The notes: generated from the letters alone by a model not told the origin. Shown: positions 24,460 through 33,806, counted from the stretch's first letter. The stretch is DNA of 64,000 nucleotides from Actinomadura chibensis NBRC 106107 (GCF_001552135.1 NZ_BCQP01000028.1:62001-126000), one strand, 5' to 3'. Numbers and translations are program-made.

Positions 24460-25671
24460 GTGAGCGACGGTCTCCGGGGCGTGCGCGGGCCCCGCCGGGT
24501 CGTGGTCGTCGGCGGCGGGCTCGCCGGGCACACCGCCGCCGCGACGCTGCGCGCCGAAGGCTACGACGGCGGCCTCACCGTGCTCGGCGCGGAGCCGGAC
24601 CCGCCCTACGACCGGCCGCCGCTGTCGAAGGAACTCCTGGACGGGACCACCGACGACACCACCCTCGACACCGACCTGCTCGACACCGACCTGGACGTCG
24701 ACCTCCGGCTGCGGTGCCGCGCCGTCCGGCTGCGTCCGGACGCGGTCGAGAGCACCGGGGGCGTCCACCCCTACGACGCCGTCGTCCTCGCGACCGGGTC
24801 GTCGCCGCTCCGCCTCGGCGGGACGTCCCGCGCCGTCCACGCGCTGCGCACGGTCGCGGACGCGCGGCGGCTGCGCGCGGCGCTGCGCGACGGGGCCTCG
24901 GTCGCGGTCGTCGGCGCTGGATGGATCGGCAACGAGGTGGCCACCCGCGCCGCCGCCCTCGACCGGAAGGTCACCGTCATCGACGCCGCGCCGACCCCGC
25001 TCGCCAGGGCGCTGCCCGCGGCGGTCGGGGAGCGTCTCGTCCCCTGGTATGCCGAGCGGGGCATCGACCTGCGCCTGAGCACGCCCGTCACCGGCGTGGA
25101 CGACCGCGGCGTCGCCCTCGCGGACGGCGGCCGGGTGGACGCCGACATCGTCGTGGCGGGCATCGGCGCCCGGCCGGACACGGACTGGCTGCGGGGGAGC
25201 GGCGTCCCCCTCGCCCCGGACGGCGCCGTCGACGCGGACGCGACCCTGCGCACCGGGCCGGGCCCCGTCTACGTGGCGGGCGACATCGTCCGCTGGCCGT
25301 CCCGCCTCTTCGGCGGACGCCTCCGGGTCGAGCACTGGGACCACGCGGCGGCGTCGGCCCGGACCGCCGCCCGCAACGTGCTCGGCCGTGCCGAGCCCTA
25401 CGACCCGGTGCCCTACTTCTGGTCCGACCAGCTCGGGCACCGCCTCCAGTACGTCGGCCACCACGACGGCGCGGACCGGCTCGTCCTGCGCGGGCGCCCG
25501 CCCGGCTCGTGGACGGCGCTGTGGTTCCGCGGAGGGCGCCTGCGCGCGGCCCTCGCCGTGGACGACCCCCGCGACGTCCGGGACGCCCGCCGCCTCATCG
25601 CCGCCCGCCGCCCGCTCTCGGCCGAGCGCGCCGCCGACCCCGCCGTCCGCCTGACGGACGCCGCCGGGTAA
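24460..25671 (+). CDS. FAD/NAD(P)-dependent ferredoxin reductase-like oxidoreductase
   Basis: This 403-residue flavoprotein has an FAD-binding GGGLAGHTAA near residue 20, YDRPPLSKELL near 50 (typical of rubredoxin and dioxygenase ferredoxin reductases), a second dinucleotide site VVGAGWIGNE near 155 and VYVAGDI near 275. It would pass electrons from NAD(P)H to a ferredoxin for a P450 or dioxygenase; no ferredoxin gene is visible beside it. GTG 24460 follows GGAG by six bases; an ATG four codons upstream is also possible. Confidence 0.88.
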   Translation: MSDGLRGVRGPRRVVVVGGGLAGHTAAATLRAEGYDGGLTVLGAEPDPPYDRPPLSKELLDGTTDDTTLDTDLLDTDLDVDLRLRCRAVRLRPDAVESTGGVHPYDAVVLATGSSPLRLGGTSRAVHALRTVADARRLRAALRDGASVAVVGAGWIGNEVATRAAALDRKVTVIDAAPTPLARALPAAVGERLVPWYAERGIDLRLSTPVTGVDDRGVALADGGRVDADIVVAGIGARPDTDWLRGSGVPLAPDGAVDADATLRTGPGPVYVAGDIVRWPSRLFGGRLRVEHWDHAAASARTAARNVLGRAEPYDPVPYFWSDQLGHRLQYVGHHDGADRLVLRGRPPGSWTALWFRGGRLRAALAVDDPRDVRDARRLIAARRPLSAERAADPAVRLTDAAG

Positions 25672-25713
25672 ATCCTTGGACAACCCCCGCCGCGCCCGGC
25701 ACAGTGGCCGACC

Positions 25714-26454
25714 GTGACGAGCAGTGAACTCTGGTCCCGCGACACCGCCGAGCGCTACGACGCCGAGGAGGGCGAGATGTCCTCGGCCGCCGTCCTCGGC
25801 CCGACCCTCTCCTTCCTCGCCGACCTCGCCGGTGCCGGCCGGGCGCTGGAGTTCGCCATCGGGACCGGACGCGTGGGCGTCCCGCTCCGCGAACGCGGCG
25901 TGCCCGTGGCGGGCATCGAACTGTCCGAGCACATGGCGGCCGTGCTGCGCCGGAAGGCCGACGAGGAGACGCTCCCCGTCACCATCGGGGACATGGCCAC
26001 GACCGTCGTCCCCGGCGAGTTCGCGCTCGTCTACCTCGTCTACAACACGATCTCGAACCTGCTCACGCAGGACGAGCAGGTCGAGTGCTTCCGCAACGCG
26101 GCGCGCCACCTGTCGCCAGGCGGCCGGTTCGTCATCGAGACGGGGGTGCCGCCCCTGCGCCTCCTGCCCCGGGGCCAGGTCGCCGTCCCGTTCGACGTGT
26201 CCGACCGGCATGTCGGCCTCGACACCTTCGACCTGGTCGAGCAGATGCTCGTGTCGCACCACTTCGTCCGCGACGGGGAGGACGGCCGCTACCGGCGCGA
26301 GCACTCCCGGCACCGGTTCGCCTGGCCCGCCGAACTCGACCTGATGGCGCGGATCGCGGGCCTCGACCTCGAACGGCGCGTCGCCGACTGGGACGGAGCG
26401 CCCTTCACCGAGGACTCCACCAAGCACATCTCCGTCTGGCGCAAGCCGTCCTGA
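25714..26454 (+). CDS. class I SAM-dependent methyltransferase
   Basis: This 246-residue protein has the Rossmann methyltransferase fold, with LEFAIGTGRVGVPL (motif I, near residue 45), GIELSEHM (near 68) and a VYLVYNTISNL segment (near 107). The substrate is unknown. GTG at 25714 is the only good start and lacks a ribosome-binding site. A TTGGAC box about 40 bases upstream might be part of a promoter giving a short or absent leader. It ends nine bases before the convergent MocR gene. Confidence 0.85.
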   Translation: MTSSELWSRDTAERYDAEEGEMSSAAVLGPTLSFLADLAGAGRALEFAIGTGRVGVPLRERGVPVAGIELSEHMAAVLRRKADEETLPVTIGDMATTVVPGEFALVYLVYNTISNLLTQDEQVECFRNAARHLSPGGRFVIETGVPPLRLLPRGQVAVPFDVSDRHVGLDTFDLVEQMLVSHHFVRDGEDGRYRREHSRHRFAWPAELDLMARIAGLDLERRVADWDGAPFTEDSTKHISVWRKPS

Positions 26455-26462
26455 GAGGACCG

Positions 26463-27791
26463 TCAGTCCGTGGTGGTGTCCTCGGGCGCCATGCGGGCCA
26501 GGGCGGCGAGCGTCCCGAGCGCGGACGACAGGGTCTCCATCGGCGGAGAGGCGAGCGCGAGACGGACGGCGTGGGGCGCGTGGGCCGCGCCGACCGTGAA
26601 GGCGGCGGCGGGGGTGACGGCGATGCCCCGGCGGGCGGCGGCCGCGACGAACGTCTCGGCGCGCCACGGTTCGGGCAGCCGCCACCAGCAGTGGTAGGCG
26701 CGCGGGTCCCCCTCGACCGCGAACCCGGCGAGGCGCTCGCGCGTCAGCGCCTGGCGCGCCGCCGCGTCCCGGCGCTTGGCGCGCTGGACGGTCTCGGCCG
26801 TCCCGTCGGTCAGCAGCCGCGTCGCGGCGTCGAGCGCGAACCGGGGGGCGGACCAGCCGCCGGACCGCAGCGCGGCGGCGACCCGGCCGGTCAGGCGCGC
26901 GGGCGCGACCGCGAACCCCGCGGTCAGGCCCGGCGCTAGCCGTTTGGACAGGCCGTCGGCCACGACGACGTGGTCGGGCGCCAGGGCGGCGAGCGGCGGC
27001 AGGTCCGCGCGGAGGAAGGCGTAGATGGCGTCCTCGATCGCGACGAGGTCGAGGTCGCCGAGCAGGGCGGCCAGCTCGGCCCGCCGCTCCGCGGGCATCG
27101 TGCCGCCCAGGGGGTTGTGCAGCGTCGGCTGCAGGTACACGGCGCGCAGCGGCCCGCTGGAGCGGATCGCCTCGGGCGTCACCCCGTGCTCGTCCATCGC
27201 CAGCGGGACGAGCGCGACGCCCAGCCGAGCGGCGATGCCCTTCACGACCGGATAGGTCAGCGCCTCCACGCCGAGGCGTTCGCCCGGCGGCACGAGCGCG
27301 GCGACCGACGCGGCGATCGCCTGCCGCCCGTTGCCCGCGAACAGCACGCGCGCCGGATCGGGGGTCCAGCCGGCGCGGGACAGCAGCCGCGCGGCGGCCT
27401 CCCGGGCCGGCGCGGTGCCCGCCGCGCCGGCCGGGCCGAGCGCCGACCCGAGGACGTCCGGCCGCAGCATCCCGCCGAGGCTCGCCGCGACCAGCGCGGG
27501 CTGCTCCGGCAGGACGGAGAAGTTCAGCTCGAGGTCGACCAGGGCGTCGGCGGGCTCGGCAAGTGCGGGCTCGGCGGGCGGCCGCCCGGCGCGGACGAAC
27601 GTGCCCCGGCCCACCTCGCCGACCGCCAGCCCCCGCCGGATCAGCTCGCCGTAGACCCGCGCGGCCGTCGAACCGGCGATGCCGTGCTGGCGGGCGAACC
27701 GCCGCTGCGGCGGCAGCCGGTCCCCGGCGCGGAGCCGCCCGTCGGCGATCCGCGCCGCCAGCTCGTCGGCGATCTTCCGGTAGTCGTCCAT
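26463..27791 (-). CDS. MocR-type regulator (GntR HTH fused to aminotransferase fold)
   Basis: This 442-residue protein has a GntR winged HTH in residues 1-70 (ARIADGRLRAGDRLPPQRRFA) joined to a PLP fold-type-I aminotransferase domain. The likely PLP lysine is in VVADGLSKRLAPG (near residue 295), and the HNPLGG segment is near 220. MocR proteins use PLP or an aldimine as a signal and often control the divergent gene. The ATG at 27791 follows GGAG; another ATG lies 15 bp upstream. It is divergent from an alpha/beta hydrolase with a pair of direct repeats between. Confidence 0.92.
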   Translation of the reverse strand: MDDYRKIADELAARIADGRLRAGDRLPPQRRFARQHGIAGSTAARVYGELIRRGLAVGEVGRGTFVRAGRPPAEPALAEPADALVDLELNFSVLPEQPALVAASLGGMLRPDVLGSALGPAGAAGTAPAREAAARLLSRAGWTPDPARVLFAGNGRQAIAASVAALVPPGERLGVEALTYPVVKGIAARLGVALVPLAMDEHGVTPEAIRSSGPLRAVYLQPTLHNPLGGTMPAERRAELAALLGDLDLVAIEDAIYAFLRADLPPLAALAPDHVVVADGLSKRLAPGLTAGFAVAPARLTGRVAAALRSGGWSAPRFALDAATRLLTDGTAETVQRAKRRDAAARQALTRERLAGFAVEGDPRAYHCWWRLPEPWRAETFVAAAARRGIAVTPAAAFTVGAAHAPHAVRLALASPPMETLSSALGTLAALARMAPEDTTTD

Positions 27792-27804
27792 TGCGCTCCA
27801 TGAC

Positions 27805-27839
27805 ATTGCACCGAGAACAATTCTGCTATTGCACCGAGA
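27805..27839. promoter_or_regulatory. direct repeats, probable MocR operator
   Basis: ATTGCACCGAGA occurs at 27805-27816 and again at 27828-27839, 23 bases apart (about two helix turns), between the MocR gene (start 27791) and the divergent hydrolase (start 27897). A weaker third copy (AATAGCATCGAG) follows near 27850. Direct repeats are the usual target of MocR regulators. Confidence 0.7.
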
Positions 27840-27896
27840 TATTGCCTTCAATAGCATCGAGCCGTCAAGCGGGAAGAGGACGAGGAGCGCGAATTC

Positions 27897-28709
27897 ATGA
27901 GCACGCTTTCCGCCGATGGGGTGACCATCGCGTACGACGACGAAGGACGTGCCGCCGCGCCCGTGCTGGTGCTGGTGCACGGCCATCCGTTCGACCGGTC
28001 GATGTGGTGGCCGCAGGTGGAGCGCTTCGCCGCGGAGGGGTGGCGGGTGATCGTCCCGGACCTGCGCGGCTACGGCGAGAGCACGGTGGTCCCCGGGAAG
28101 ACCCCGCTGGAGACCTTCGCCCGCGACGTCACCGGATTGCTCGACCGGCTCGGCGTGGAGCGCTTCGTGCTCGGCGGCCTTTCCATGGGCGGGCAGATCG
28201 TCATGGAGATCCACCGGCAGGTCCCGGAGCGGATCCGCGGCCTGCTGCTCGCCGACACCTCGCCCTGGGCGGAGACGGCGGACGGACGGCGGTCGCGGAA
28301 CGCCCTCGCCGACCGGCTCCTCGCCGAGGGCATCCGGCCCTACGCCGAGGAGGTCCTGCCGAAGATGGTGGCCCCGGCGACCATCGCAGAGCTGCCCGCG
28401 GTCGCGGCGCACGTGCTCGGCATGATGCTCGACACGTCGCCGGAGGGCGCCGCCGCCGCGTTGCGCGGCCGCGCCGAGCGTCCCGACTACGCCGAGTCGT
28501 TGGCGGCCGCCGCCGTGCCGGTCCTCATCGTCGTCGGCGGCGAGGACGAGTACACGCCGGTCGAGGACGCGCGGCGGATGCACGAGCTGATCCCGGGGTC
28601 CGCGCTCGCCGTGATCGACGGGGCCGGGCACATGCCCAACCTGGAGCGCCCGGCCGAGTTCGACGCCGCCCTGCGCGCGTTCCTGGACGCCGTCTCCGAG
28701 GAGGGGTGA
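27897..28709 (+). CDS. alpha/beta hydrolase
   Basis: This 270-residue hydrolase has the oxyanion motif HGHPFD near residue 26, PDLRGYG near 56, nucleophile elbow GLSMGG near 96 (Ser98), an acid in VGGEDEYTP near 220 and the histidine in GAGHMPN near 248. It resembles non-heme haloperoxidase or 3-oxoadipate enol-lactonase-type esterases; the substrate is unknown. It is divergent from the MocR gene and is followed by an overlapping or near-adjacent SDR gene, so it is probably the first gene of a MocR-controlled operon. Confidence 0.9.
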   Translation: MSTLSADGVTIAYDDEGRAAAPVLVLVHGHPFDRSMWWPQVERFAAEGWRVIVPDLRGYGESTVVPGKTPLETFARDVTGLLDRLGVERFVLGGLSMGGQIVMEIHRQVPERIRGLLLADTSPWAETADGRRSRNALADRLLAEGIRPYAEEVLPKMVAPATIAELPAVAAHVLGMMLDTSPEGAAAALRGRAERPDYAESLAAAAVPVLIVVGGEDEYTPVEDARRMHELIPGSALAVIDGAGHMPNLERPAEFDAALRAFLDAVSEEG

Positions 28710-28714
28710 ACGCG

Positions 28715-29467
28715 ATGACGACGACCGTGTTCGTGACCGGGGCGAGCTCCGGCTTCGGCGCCGCGATCGCCCGCCGGTTCGCCGGCGGCGGCGCGCGCGT
28801 CGTGGCCGCGGCCCGGAGAGGGGACCGGCTCGCGCGGCTGGCGGCGGGCTCGGGCGGCGCGGTGCACCCCCTCGTCCTCGACGTCCGCGACGGCGCGGCC
28901 GTCGCCGACGCGGTGTCCGCGCTGCCGCCGGAGTTCGCCGACATCGACGTCCTCGTGAACAACGCCGGGCTGGCCAAGGGCCTGGAACCGGCCCACCGGG
29001 CCGATCCGGCCGACTGGGACGACATGCTCGACACCAACTGCAGGGGCCTCGTCCATTGCACGCGCGCGGTCCTGCCGATCCTGGTGGCGAAGGGCAGCGG
29101 CCATGTGATCAACCTCGGGTCGGTGGCGGGCACGTACCCGTATCCCGGCGGGAACGTCTACGGCGCCACCAAGGCGTTCGTGCGGCAGTTCAGCCTCAAC
29201 CTGCGCAGTGACCTGCACGGCACCGGCGTTCGCGTCACTTGCGTCGAGCCCGGCATGTGCGGGTCGACGGAGTTCTCCACGGTCCGGTTCGACGGAGACG
29301 AGGAAAGGGCGGCCGACGTCTATGCGGGCATGCGTCCGATCGAGCCCGAGGACATCGCCGAGTCGGTGCACTGGGCGGCGTCCCAGCCCGCCCACGTCAA
29401 CGTCAACACGATCGAGCTGATGCCCGTCGCCCAGAGTTTCGGCCCCTTCGCCGTCCACCGCACCTGA
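28715..29467 (+). CDS. short-chain dehydrogenase/reductase (YdfG-like)
   Basis: This 250-residue classical SDR has TGASSGFGAAIA near residue 9, NNAG near 84, a catalytic serine in LGSVAG near 135 and Y-x-x-x-K (VYGATKAF) near 149. The closing part, HVNVNTIELMPVAQ, is typical of the YdfG/serine 3-dehydrogenase group, which oxidises hydroxy acids and reduces small carbonyls with NADP. GAGGAGG lies before the ATG at 28715; a GTG at 28706 overlapping the previous gene is also possible. It is an operon partner of the hydrolase. Confidence 0.9.
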   Translation: MTTTVFVTGASSGFGAAIARRFAGGGARVVAAARRGDRLARLAAGSGGAVHPLVLDVRDGAAVADAVSALPPEFADIDVLVNNAGLAKGLEPAHRADPADWDDMLDTNCRGLVHCTRAVLPILVAKGSGHVINLGSVAGTYPYPGGNVYGATKAFVRQFSLNLRSDLHGTGVRVTCVEPGMCGSTEFSTVRFDGDEERAADVYAGMRPIEPEDIAESVHWAASQPAHVNVNTIELMPVAQSFGPFAVHRT

Positions 29468-29537
29468 CGTCCGCCGGACGGACGGGCCGCTGACAGTCCC
29501 CGGCGCCGTGGGTACCTTCGTCGTGAAGGAGGCACCC

Positions 29538-31139
29538 ATGGTGCGAAGCGACAGCGTTCCTCCCGCGGCGGCCTTCGACGCCGTCGTCATCGGCAGCGGC
29601 GTCAACGCCCTCGTCGCCGCCGCGCGGCTCGCGGGCGGCGGCTGGCGGGTCGCGGTGTGCGAGCGCGAGGACCGGCCCGGCGGCGCCATCCGCACCAGCC
29701 GGGACGTCTTCCCCGGCTACACCGTGGAACTGCTGTCGAGCTGGCACCCGCTGTTCGTCGGAGGCCCCGCCTACGCCGCCCTCGCCGACGAGCTCGCCCG
29801 GCGCGGCGTCGTCTACCGCAACACCGCCCGGCCCACCGGCGTCGCGTGCCGCGACGGGGCGGCCGTCCTGCCGACCGACCCGGACGCCCTCACCGCCGCG
29901 CTCGCCGATCTCGGCGACGCCGAGAACTGGGCGGCGATGATGACCGAGTTCGGCGGCAAGATCGACCTGGCGTTCGGCGTGCTCGGCGCCGACCTCTGGC
30001 GGCCCGGCGCGCTGCGGCTCGCGTGGCGGGCGCTGCGCCGCCTCGGCCGCCGCGGCCTGGTCGCCACCGGCGCGGAGGTCCTCGAACCCGCCCGGCCCTG
30101 GCTGGAGCGGACGTTCTCCTCGCCCGTCACCCGCGCCCTGCTCGCCCCCTGGGCCCTGCACGGCGGCCTCGGCCCCGACGACGCCGCCTCGGCGTTCATC
30201 ACCAAGGTCATCGCCGCCGCCGTCGCCACCGGCGGCATGCCCGTCCCCGAGGGCGGCGGCGTCCGCCTCGTCGACGCCCTGGTCGGCATCGTCACCGACG
30301 CCGGCGGTGAACTCCTCACCGGCGCCGACGTCACCGGGATCGTCCTGGCCCAGGGCCGCGCCCGAGGCGTCCGGCTCGCCGACGGGCGCCTGCTGCGAGC
30401 GCGCCGCGCCGTCCTCGCCTCGGTCACCCCGCGCGCCCTCTACGAAGAACTCCTGGGCGACGGCGCTCCCGCTGATCGCCTTCGGGCGGCGCGGGCGTTC
30501 CGGCACGGCCGCGCCGCCATGCAGATCCATCTGGCCCTCTCCGAGCCGCCCCGTTGGAGCGACCTGTCCCTGGACGATGTCGCTCTCGTCCACGTCCTGG
30601 ACGACCTGGACTCCCTGTCGGCGTCCGTGAACGCCGCCTGGCGCGGGGTGCTCCCCGAACGGCCGACCGTCGCCGTCGGCCAGCCCGCCACCGTCGACCC
30701 CGGACGCGTCCCCGAGGGCAAGGGCCTGCTCTGGCTCCAACTCCAGGAGCTGCCCCGGCGGGTCCGCGGCGACGCGGCGGGCGTCATCGACCCCGGCGAC
30801 GGCGCCTGGACGCCGCGGCTCCGCGACGCCTACGCCGACCGGATCCTCAACGTCCTCCGCCCCCACATCACCAACCTGGACTCGGCCCTCACCGACCGCC
30901 TGGTGCTCGGCCCCGTCGAACTGGAGGAGATGAACGTCAACCTGGTCGGCGGCGACCCCTACGGCGGCGACTGCCGGATCGACCAGTACGCCCTGTGGCG
31001 GCCCCTGTCCTCGGCCACCGGCCACGCGACCGGCGTCCCGGGCCTGTGGCACATCGGCGCCTCCACCCACCCGGGCCCGGGCCTCGGCGGCGGCTCAGGC
31101 TTCCTCGTATCCGACCGCCTCCTCCCCACCCACCGCTGA
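29538..31139 (+). CDS. phytoene desaturase-like FAD oxidoreductase
   Basis: This 533-residue flavoprotein opens with AVVIGSGVNALVAAARLA and EREDRPGGAIRT, the FAD-binding and GG-doublet motifs of the carotenoid isomerase/phytoene desaturase/amine oxidase family. It ends with GLGGGSGFLVSDRLL, the C-terminal FAD contact. Many actinobacteria carry such genes outside carotenoid clusters, and no other carotenoid gene is near, so the substrate is open. AAGGAGG seven bases before the ATG at 29538 fixes the start. Confidence 0.88.
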   Translation: MVRSDSVPPAAAFDAVVIGSGVNALVAAARLAGGGWRVAVCEREDRPGGAIRTSRDVFPGYTVELLSSWHPLFVGGPAYAALADELARRGVVYRNTARPTGVACRDGAAVLPTDPDALTAALADLGDAENWAAMMTEFGGKIDLAFGVLGADLWRPGALRLAWRALRRLGRRGLVATGAEVLEPARPWLERTFSSPVTRALLAPWALHGGLGPDDAASAFITKVIAAAVATGGMPVPEGGGVRLVDALVGIVTDAGGELLTGADVTGIVLAQGRARGVRLADGRLLRARRAVLASVTPRALYEELLGDGAPADRLRAARAFRHGRAAMQIHLALSEPPRWSDLSLDDVALVHVLDDLDSLSASVNAAWRGVLPERPTVAVGQPATVDPGRVPEGKGLLWLQLQELPRRVRGDAAGVIDPGDGAWTPRLRDAYADRILNVLRPHITNLDSALTDRLVLGPVELEEMNVNLVGGDPYGGDCRIDQYALWRPLSSATGHATGVPGLWHIGASTHPGPGLGGGSGFLVSDRLLPTHR

Positions 31140-31278
31140 TCAACCCGGCGGCGGCGAACCGGCCCGCGACCTCATCGCACACTTAGCTGAAGGGGTGTCG
31201 GTCGGGCTCGGCGGGGGGCTTGTGCAGGTGGGGCGGGGGTGGGGTGGTGAAAAAAGGGGGTGTCGAGGTGGAGACAAG

Positions 31279-31299
31279 ACCTACAAGAAGATTGTAAGT
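31279..31299. promoter_or_regulatory. 21-bp operator before the NCS1 permease gene
   Basis: ACCTACAA and TTGTAAGT flank GAAGA in an inverted repeat. The inner 15 bases are identical to those at 33810-33824, in front of the catabolic operon and its divergent regulator. An outer pair, GTGGAGA (31268) and TCTCCAC (31303), encloses the site almost symmetrically. Confidence 0.85.
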
Positions 31300-31334
31300 T
31301 GCTCTCCACGTGCCCGTTACCGAGAGGCCTGACC

Positions 31335-32798
31335 ATGGAGAAGACCGCGAAGCACGCCGCGGTGGCGCTGCAACCGGAGACTCGGTCGATCGACTACGTC
31401 CCGCAGGCGGAGCGGCACGGCAAGCCCTGGCACCAGGCGCCGTTCTGGTTCACCGGCCAGTTCGTGCCGACGACGATGGTCGTGGGGTTCATCGGTCCGG
31501 TGATGGGGCTGTCGTTCCTCTGGTCGGTGGTCGCCACCGTTCTCGGCGTCCTGTTCGGGACCTGCTTCATGGCGTTCCACGCGAACCAGGGCCCGACCAT
31601 GGGGCTTCCCCAGATGATCCAGTCCCGCGCCCAGTTCGGGACGCGCGGCGCGAGCCTCCCGATGATCGCCGTGATCGGCGTCTACCTGGGCTTCAGCTCG
31701 TTCGGGGTGCTGCTCGGATCGCAGACCCTGGCCGCGGACCTCGGCTGGTCGACGACCGGCTGGAGCCTCGTCATCGTCGTGCTGACCACGGCGCTGGCGA
31801 TCTTCGGGTACGACCTCCTCCACCTCGTCCTCAGGTGGCTGCCGTACCTCGTCGTCCCGGTGTTCGCGGCCCTCACCGTCCTCGCGGTCGTGCACCTCGA
31901 TCCGGCGCCCGCCGCGTCCGGCGGCGGCTTCTCGGTCTCCGGCTGGCTGGCGCAGTTCGCCGCGGCGACCGGCTACCAGCTCGGGTACGCGGTCTACGTC
32001 TCCGACTACTCCCGGTACCTCCCGGCCACGACCTCCCACCGCGCGGTGATCGGCTGGACCTACCTGGGCGCCGCGGCGTCCGCGCTGTGGCTGATGCCGC
32101 TCGGCAACCTGATCGCGTCGTCGGTCGAGGCGCCCGACGCGCTCGTCAACCTCCAGCAGGTCGGCGACTTCTGGTTCGACGGGTTCGGGCAGGCCGCCGT
32201 GCTGATCGTGCTGATCCCCGGCGTGATCGCGATCATGGGCGTCAACCTCTACGGCGCGATGCTCTCCTCGCTCAGCATCGTGCAGGGGTTCAAGCCGGAC
32301 CTCGGGATCTCGTCCCGCAACCGGGTCCTCGGGATCGTCGCCGGGGCGGTCCTCGTGTTCTCGGTGTCGGAATGGCTGCCCGCGAAGTACCTCGGCAGCT
32401 TCAACGACTTCGTCCTCGTGGTGACGTACCTGCTGGTCCCGTGGACGGCCGTCAACCTCGTCGACTACTACTTCGTCCGGCGCGGGCACTACGCCGTGAC
32501 CGAGATCTTCAGCCGGGACGGCATCTACGGCCGCTGGGCCTGGCGGGGCCTGAGCGCCTACCTCCTCGGCGTCGCCGCGCTCGCGCCGTTCGCGAGCACC
32601 GGCTTCTACAAGGGGCCCCTGCTCGACGACGTCGGCGGCGCGGACCTGGCGTTCATCGTCGGGCTCGTCGTCCCGGCGGTCGCCTACTTCGCGATCTCCC
32701 GGGGGTTCGACCCGCGGACCGAGGCGGACGCGGCCGCGCGGAGCCGGTACGAACTCGACGGCGCCACCGCGGTCGCCCGCGGTTCCGGAGCGTCCTGA
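31335..32798 (+). CDS. NCS1-family permease (purine/cytosine/allantoin type)
   Basis: This 487-residue membrane protein has about 12 hydrophobic segments. Near residue 110 it has GASLPMIAVIGVYLGFSSFG. Around FWFTGQF and near residue 40 (MVVGFIGPVMGLS) it matches the substrate-binding TM1 region of NCS1 transporters. The family imports purines, pyrimidines, hydantoins, allantoin or vitamins with protons or sodium. ATG at 31335. It carries the same operator as the catabolic operon at 33.8 kb and probably imports that pathway's nitrogen heterocycle, which is inference. Confidence 0.92.
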   Translation: MEKTAKHAAVALQPETRSIDYVPQAERHGKPWHQAPFWFTGQFVPTTMVVGFIGPVMGLSFLWSVVATVLGVLFGTCFMAFHANQGPTMGLPQMIQSRAQFGTRGASLPMIAVIGVYLGFSSFGVLLGSQTLAADLGWSTTGWSLVIVVLTTALAIFGYDLLHLVLRWLPYLVVPVFAALTVLAVVHLDPAPAASGGGFSVSGWLAQFAAATGYQLGYAVYVSDYSRYLPATTSHRAVIGWTYLGAAASALWLMPLGNLIASSVEAPDALVNLQQVGDFWFDGFGQAAVLIVLIPGVIAIMGVNLYGAMLSSLSIVQGFKPDLGISSRNRVLGIVAGAVLVFSVSEWLPAKYLGSFNDFVLVVTYLLVPWTAVNLVDYYFVRRGHYAVTEIFSRDGIYGRWAWRGLSAYLLGVAALAPFASTGFYKGPLLDDVGGADLAFIVGLVVPAVAYFAISRGFDPRTEADAAARSRYELDGATAVARGSGAS

Positions 32799-32820
32799 CA
32801 CCGCGCCCGGCGGGGACGGT

Positions 32821-33747
32821 TCAGTCCGATCCCGGCGCCACCCCGGAGGCGGCCTTGACGATCCTGCGGGTCACCGGGTCGGCCCAGGCCCGTGAAGGCA
32901 GCACCTCGACCCACAGCGCCCGGGCCGGAGCGGAGCCCTCGTTGCTCCAGGACAGGTACGTCCGCGCCGGGACGGTGATCGAGTCGCCCGTGCCGACGTG
33001 CTCGACCGCGCCGACCTCGTGATGGTCGGCGAGGCCGCCCCCGAGCTGGAACCGGATGGCGCCCTCCAGGACGTGCGCGAACGTCTCGCCGGGACGGGCG
33101 TAGGGGCCGCCGCTGGAGCCTCCGGGGGAGACGGTCAGCATCGCCGCCTCCAGGTCGTGTCCCGGGTAGGCGAGTTCCTCCCAGGTGGCGCCGTTCTCCA
33201 GTTGCACCTGGGTGCGGTCGCCGAGCCGCATGACCGTCGGGTCGAGCTGCTTGAAATCGGCCAGGCCGCTCATCGGGACGCCCAGGGCGTCCGTCAGGCG
33301 GGCCACCAGCTGGGTGGACGGACGGTCCAGTCCGCGTTCGATCGACGACAGGTGCGACGGGGACGTCCCGGCCAGGGCGGCGAGGTTGACCAGGGAGAGC
33401 CCCCGGGCGCGGCGGGCGCGCCTCAGCCGCTCGCCGTCGGCGTGGCGTTCGCGCTCCGGCTCGCCGCCGCCGTTCCCGGTCCCATTCCCGTTCCCGTTGG
33501 CGCCGCCGTTGCCGTCGTCGCCGTCGCCCTCGCCTTCGAGTGAGGTCTTGATGGCCGCCGGGTTCCACCCGTGCCGCTGGCGCAGATCGGCGATCCGGCG
33601 CGCGCGCCGCACGTGGGCGGGCCCGTAGCGGCGCTGGCCGCCCTCCGTCCGGTGCGGGACGAGGAGCTCCTGCTTCTCCCATACGCGCAGCGTCTGCGGG
33701 CTCACGCCGATCTCGGCGGCCACGTCACCGATCGTGCGCCCGTCCAC
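32821..33747 (-). CDS. fusion regulator: MerR HTH, XRE HTH and cupin domain
   Basis: This is a 308-residue protein with three domains. Residues 1-75 are a MerR-type winged HTH (TIGDVAAEIGVSPQTLRVWE, then GGQRRYGPAHVRRAR). A Gly/Asn/Asp-rich linker at about 85-110 is followed by an XRE HTH at about 115-175 (LAALAGTSPSHLSSIERG). A cupin fills the rest (PGETFAHVLEGAIRFQLGG, then GDSITVPARTYLSW). MerR plus XRE in one chain is unusual; the cupin probably binds the inducer. I chose GTG 33747, which fits the MerR N-terminus; an ATG at 33843 would run through the operator and into the divergent gene. It likely controls the permease and operon through the two 21-bp sites. Confidence 0.88.
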   Translation of the reverse strand: MDGRTIGDVAAEIGVSPQTLRVWEKQELLVPHRTEGGQRRYGPAHVRRARRIADLRQRHGWNPAAIKTSLEGEGDGDDGNGGANGNGNGTGNGGGEPERERHADGERLRRARRARGLSLVNLAALAGTSPSHLSSIERGLDRPSTQLVARLTDALGVPMSGLADFKQLDPTVMRLGDRTQVQLENGATWEELAYPGHDLEAAMLTVSPGGSSGGPYARPGETFAHVLEGAIRFQLGGGLADHHEVGAVEHVGTGDSITVPARTYLSWSNEGSAPARALWVEVLPSRAWADPVTRRIVKAASGVAPGSD

Positions 33748-33806
33748 GTCCCCCACCTTAAAGGCTCCCGGCCCCCGAAGGCCGCCGAGTGGGCGTCCTG
33801 GACAGA

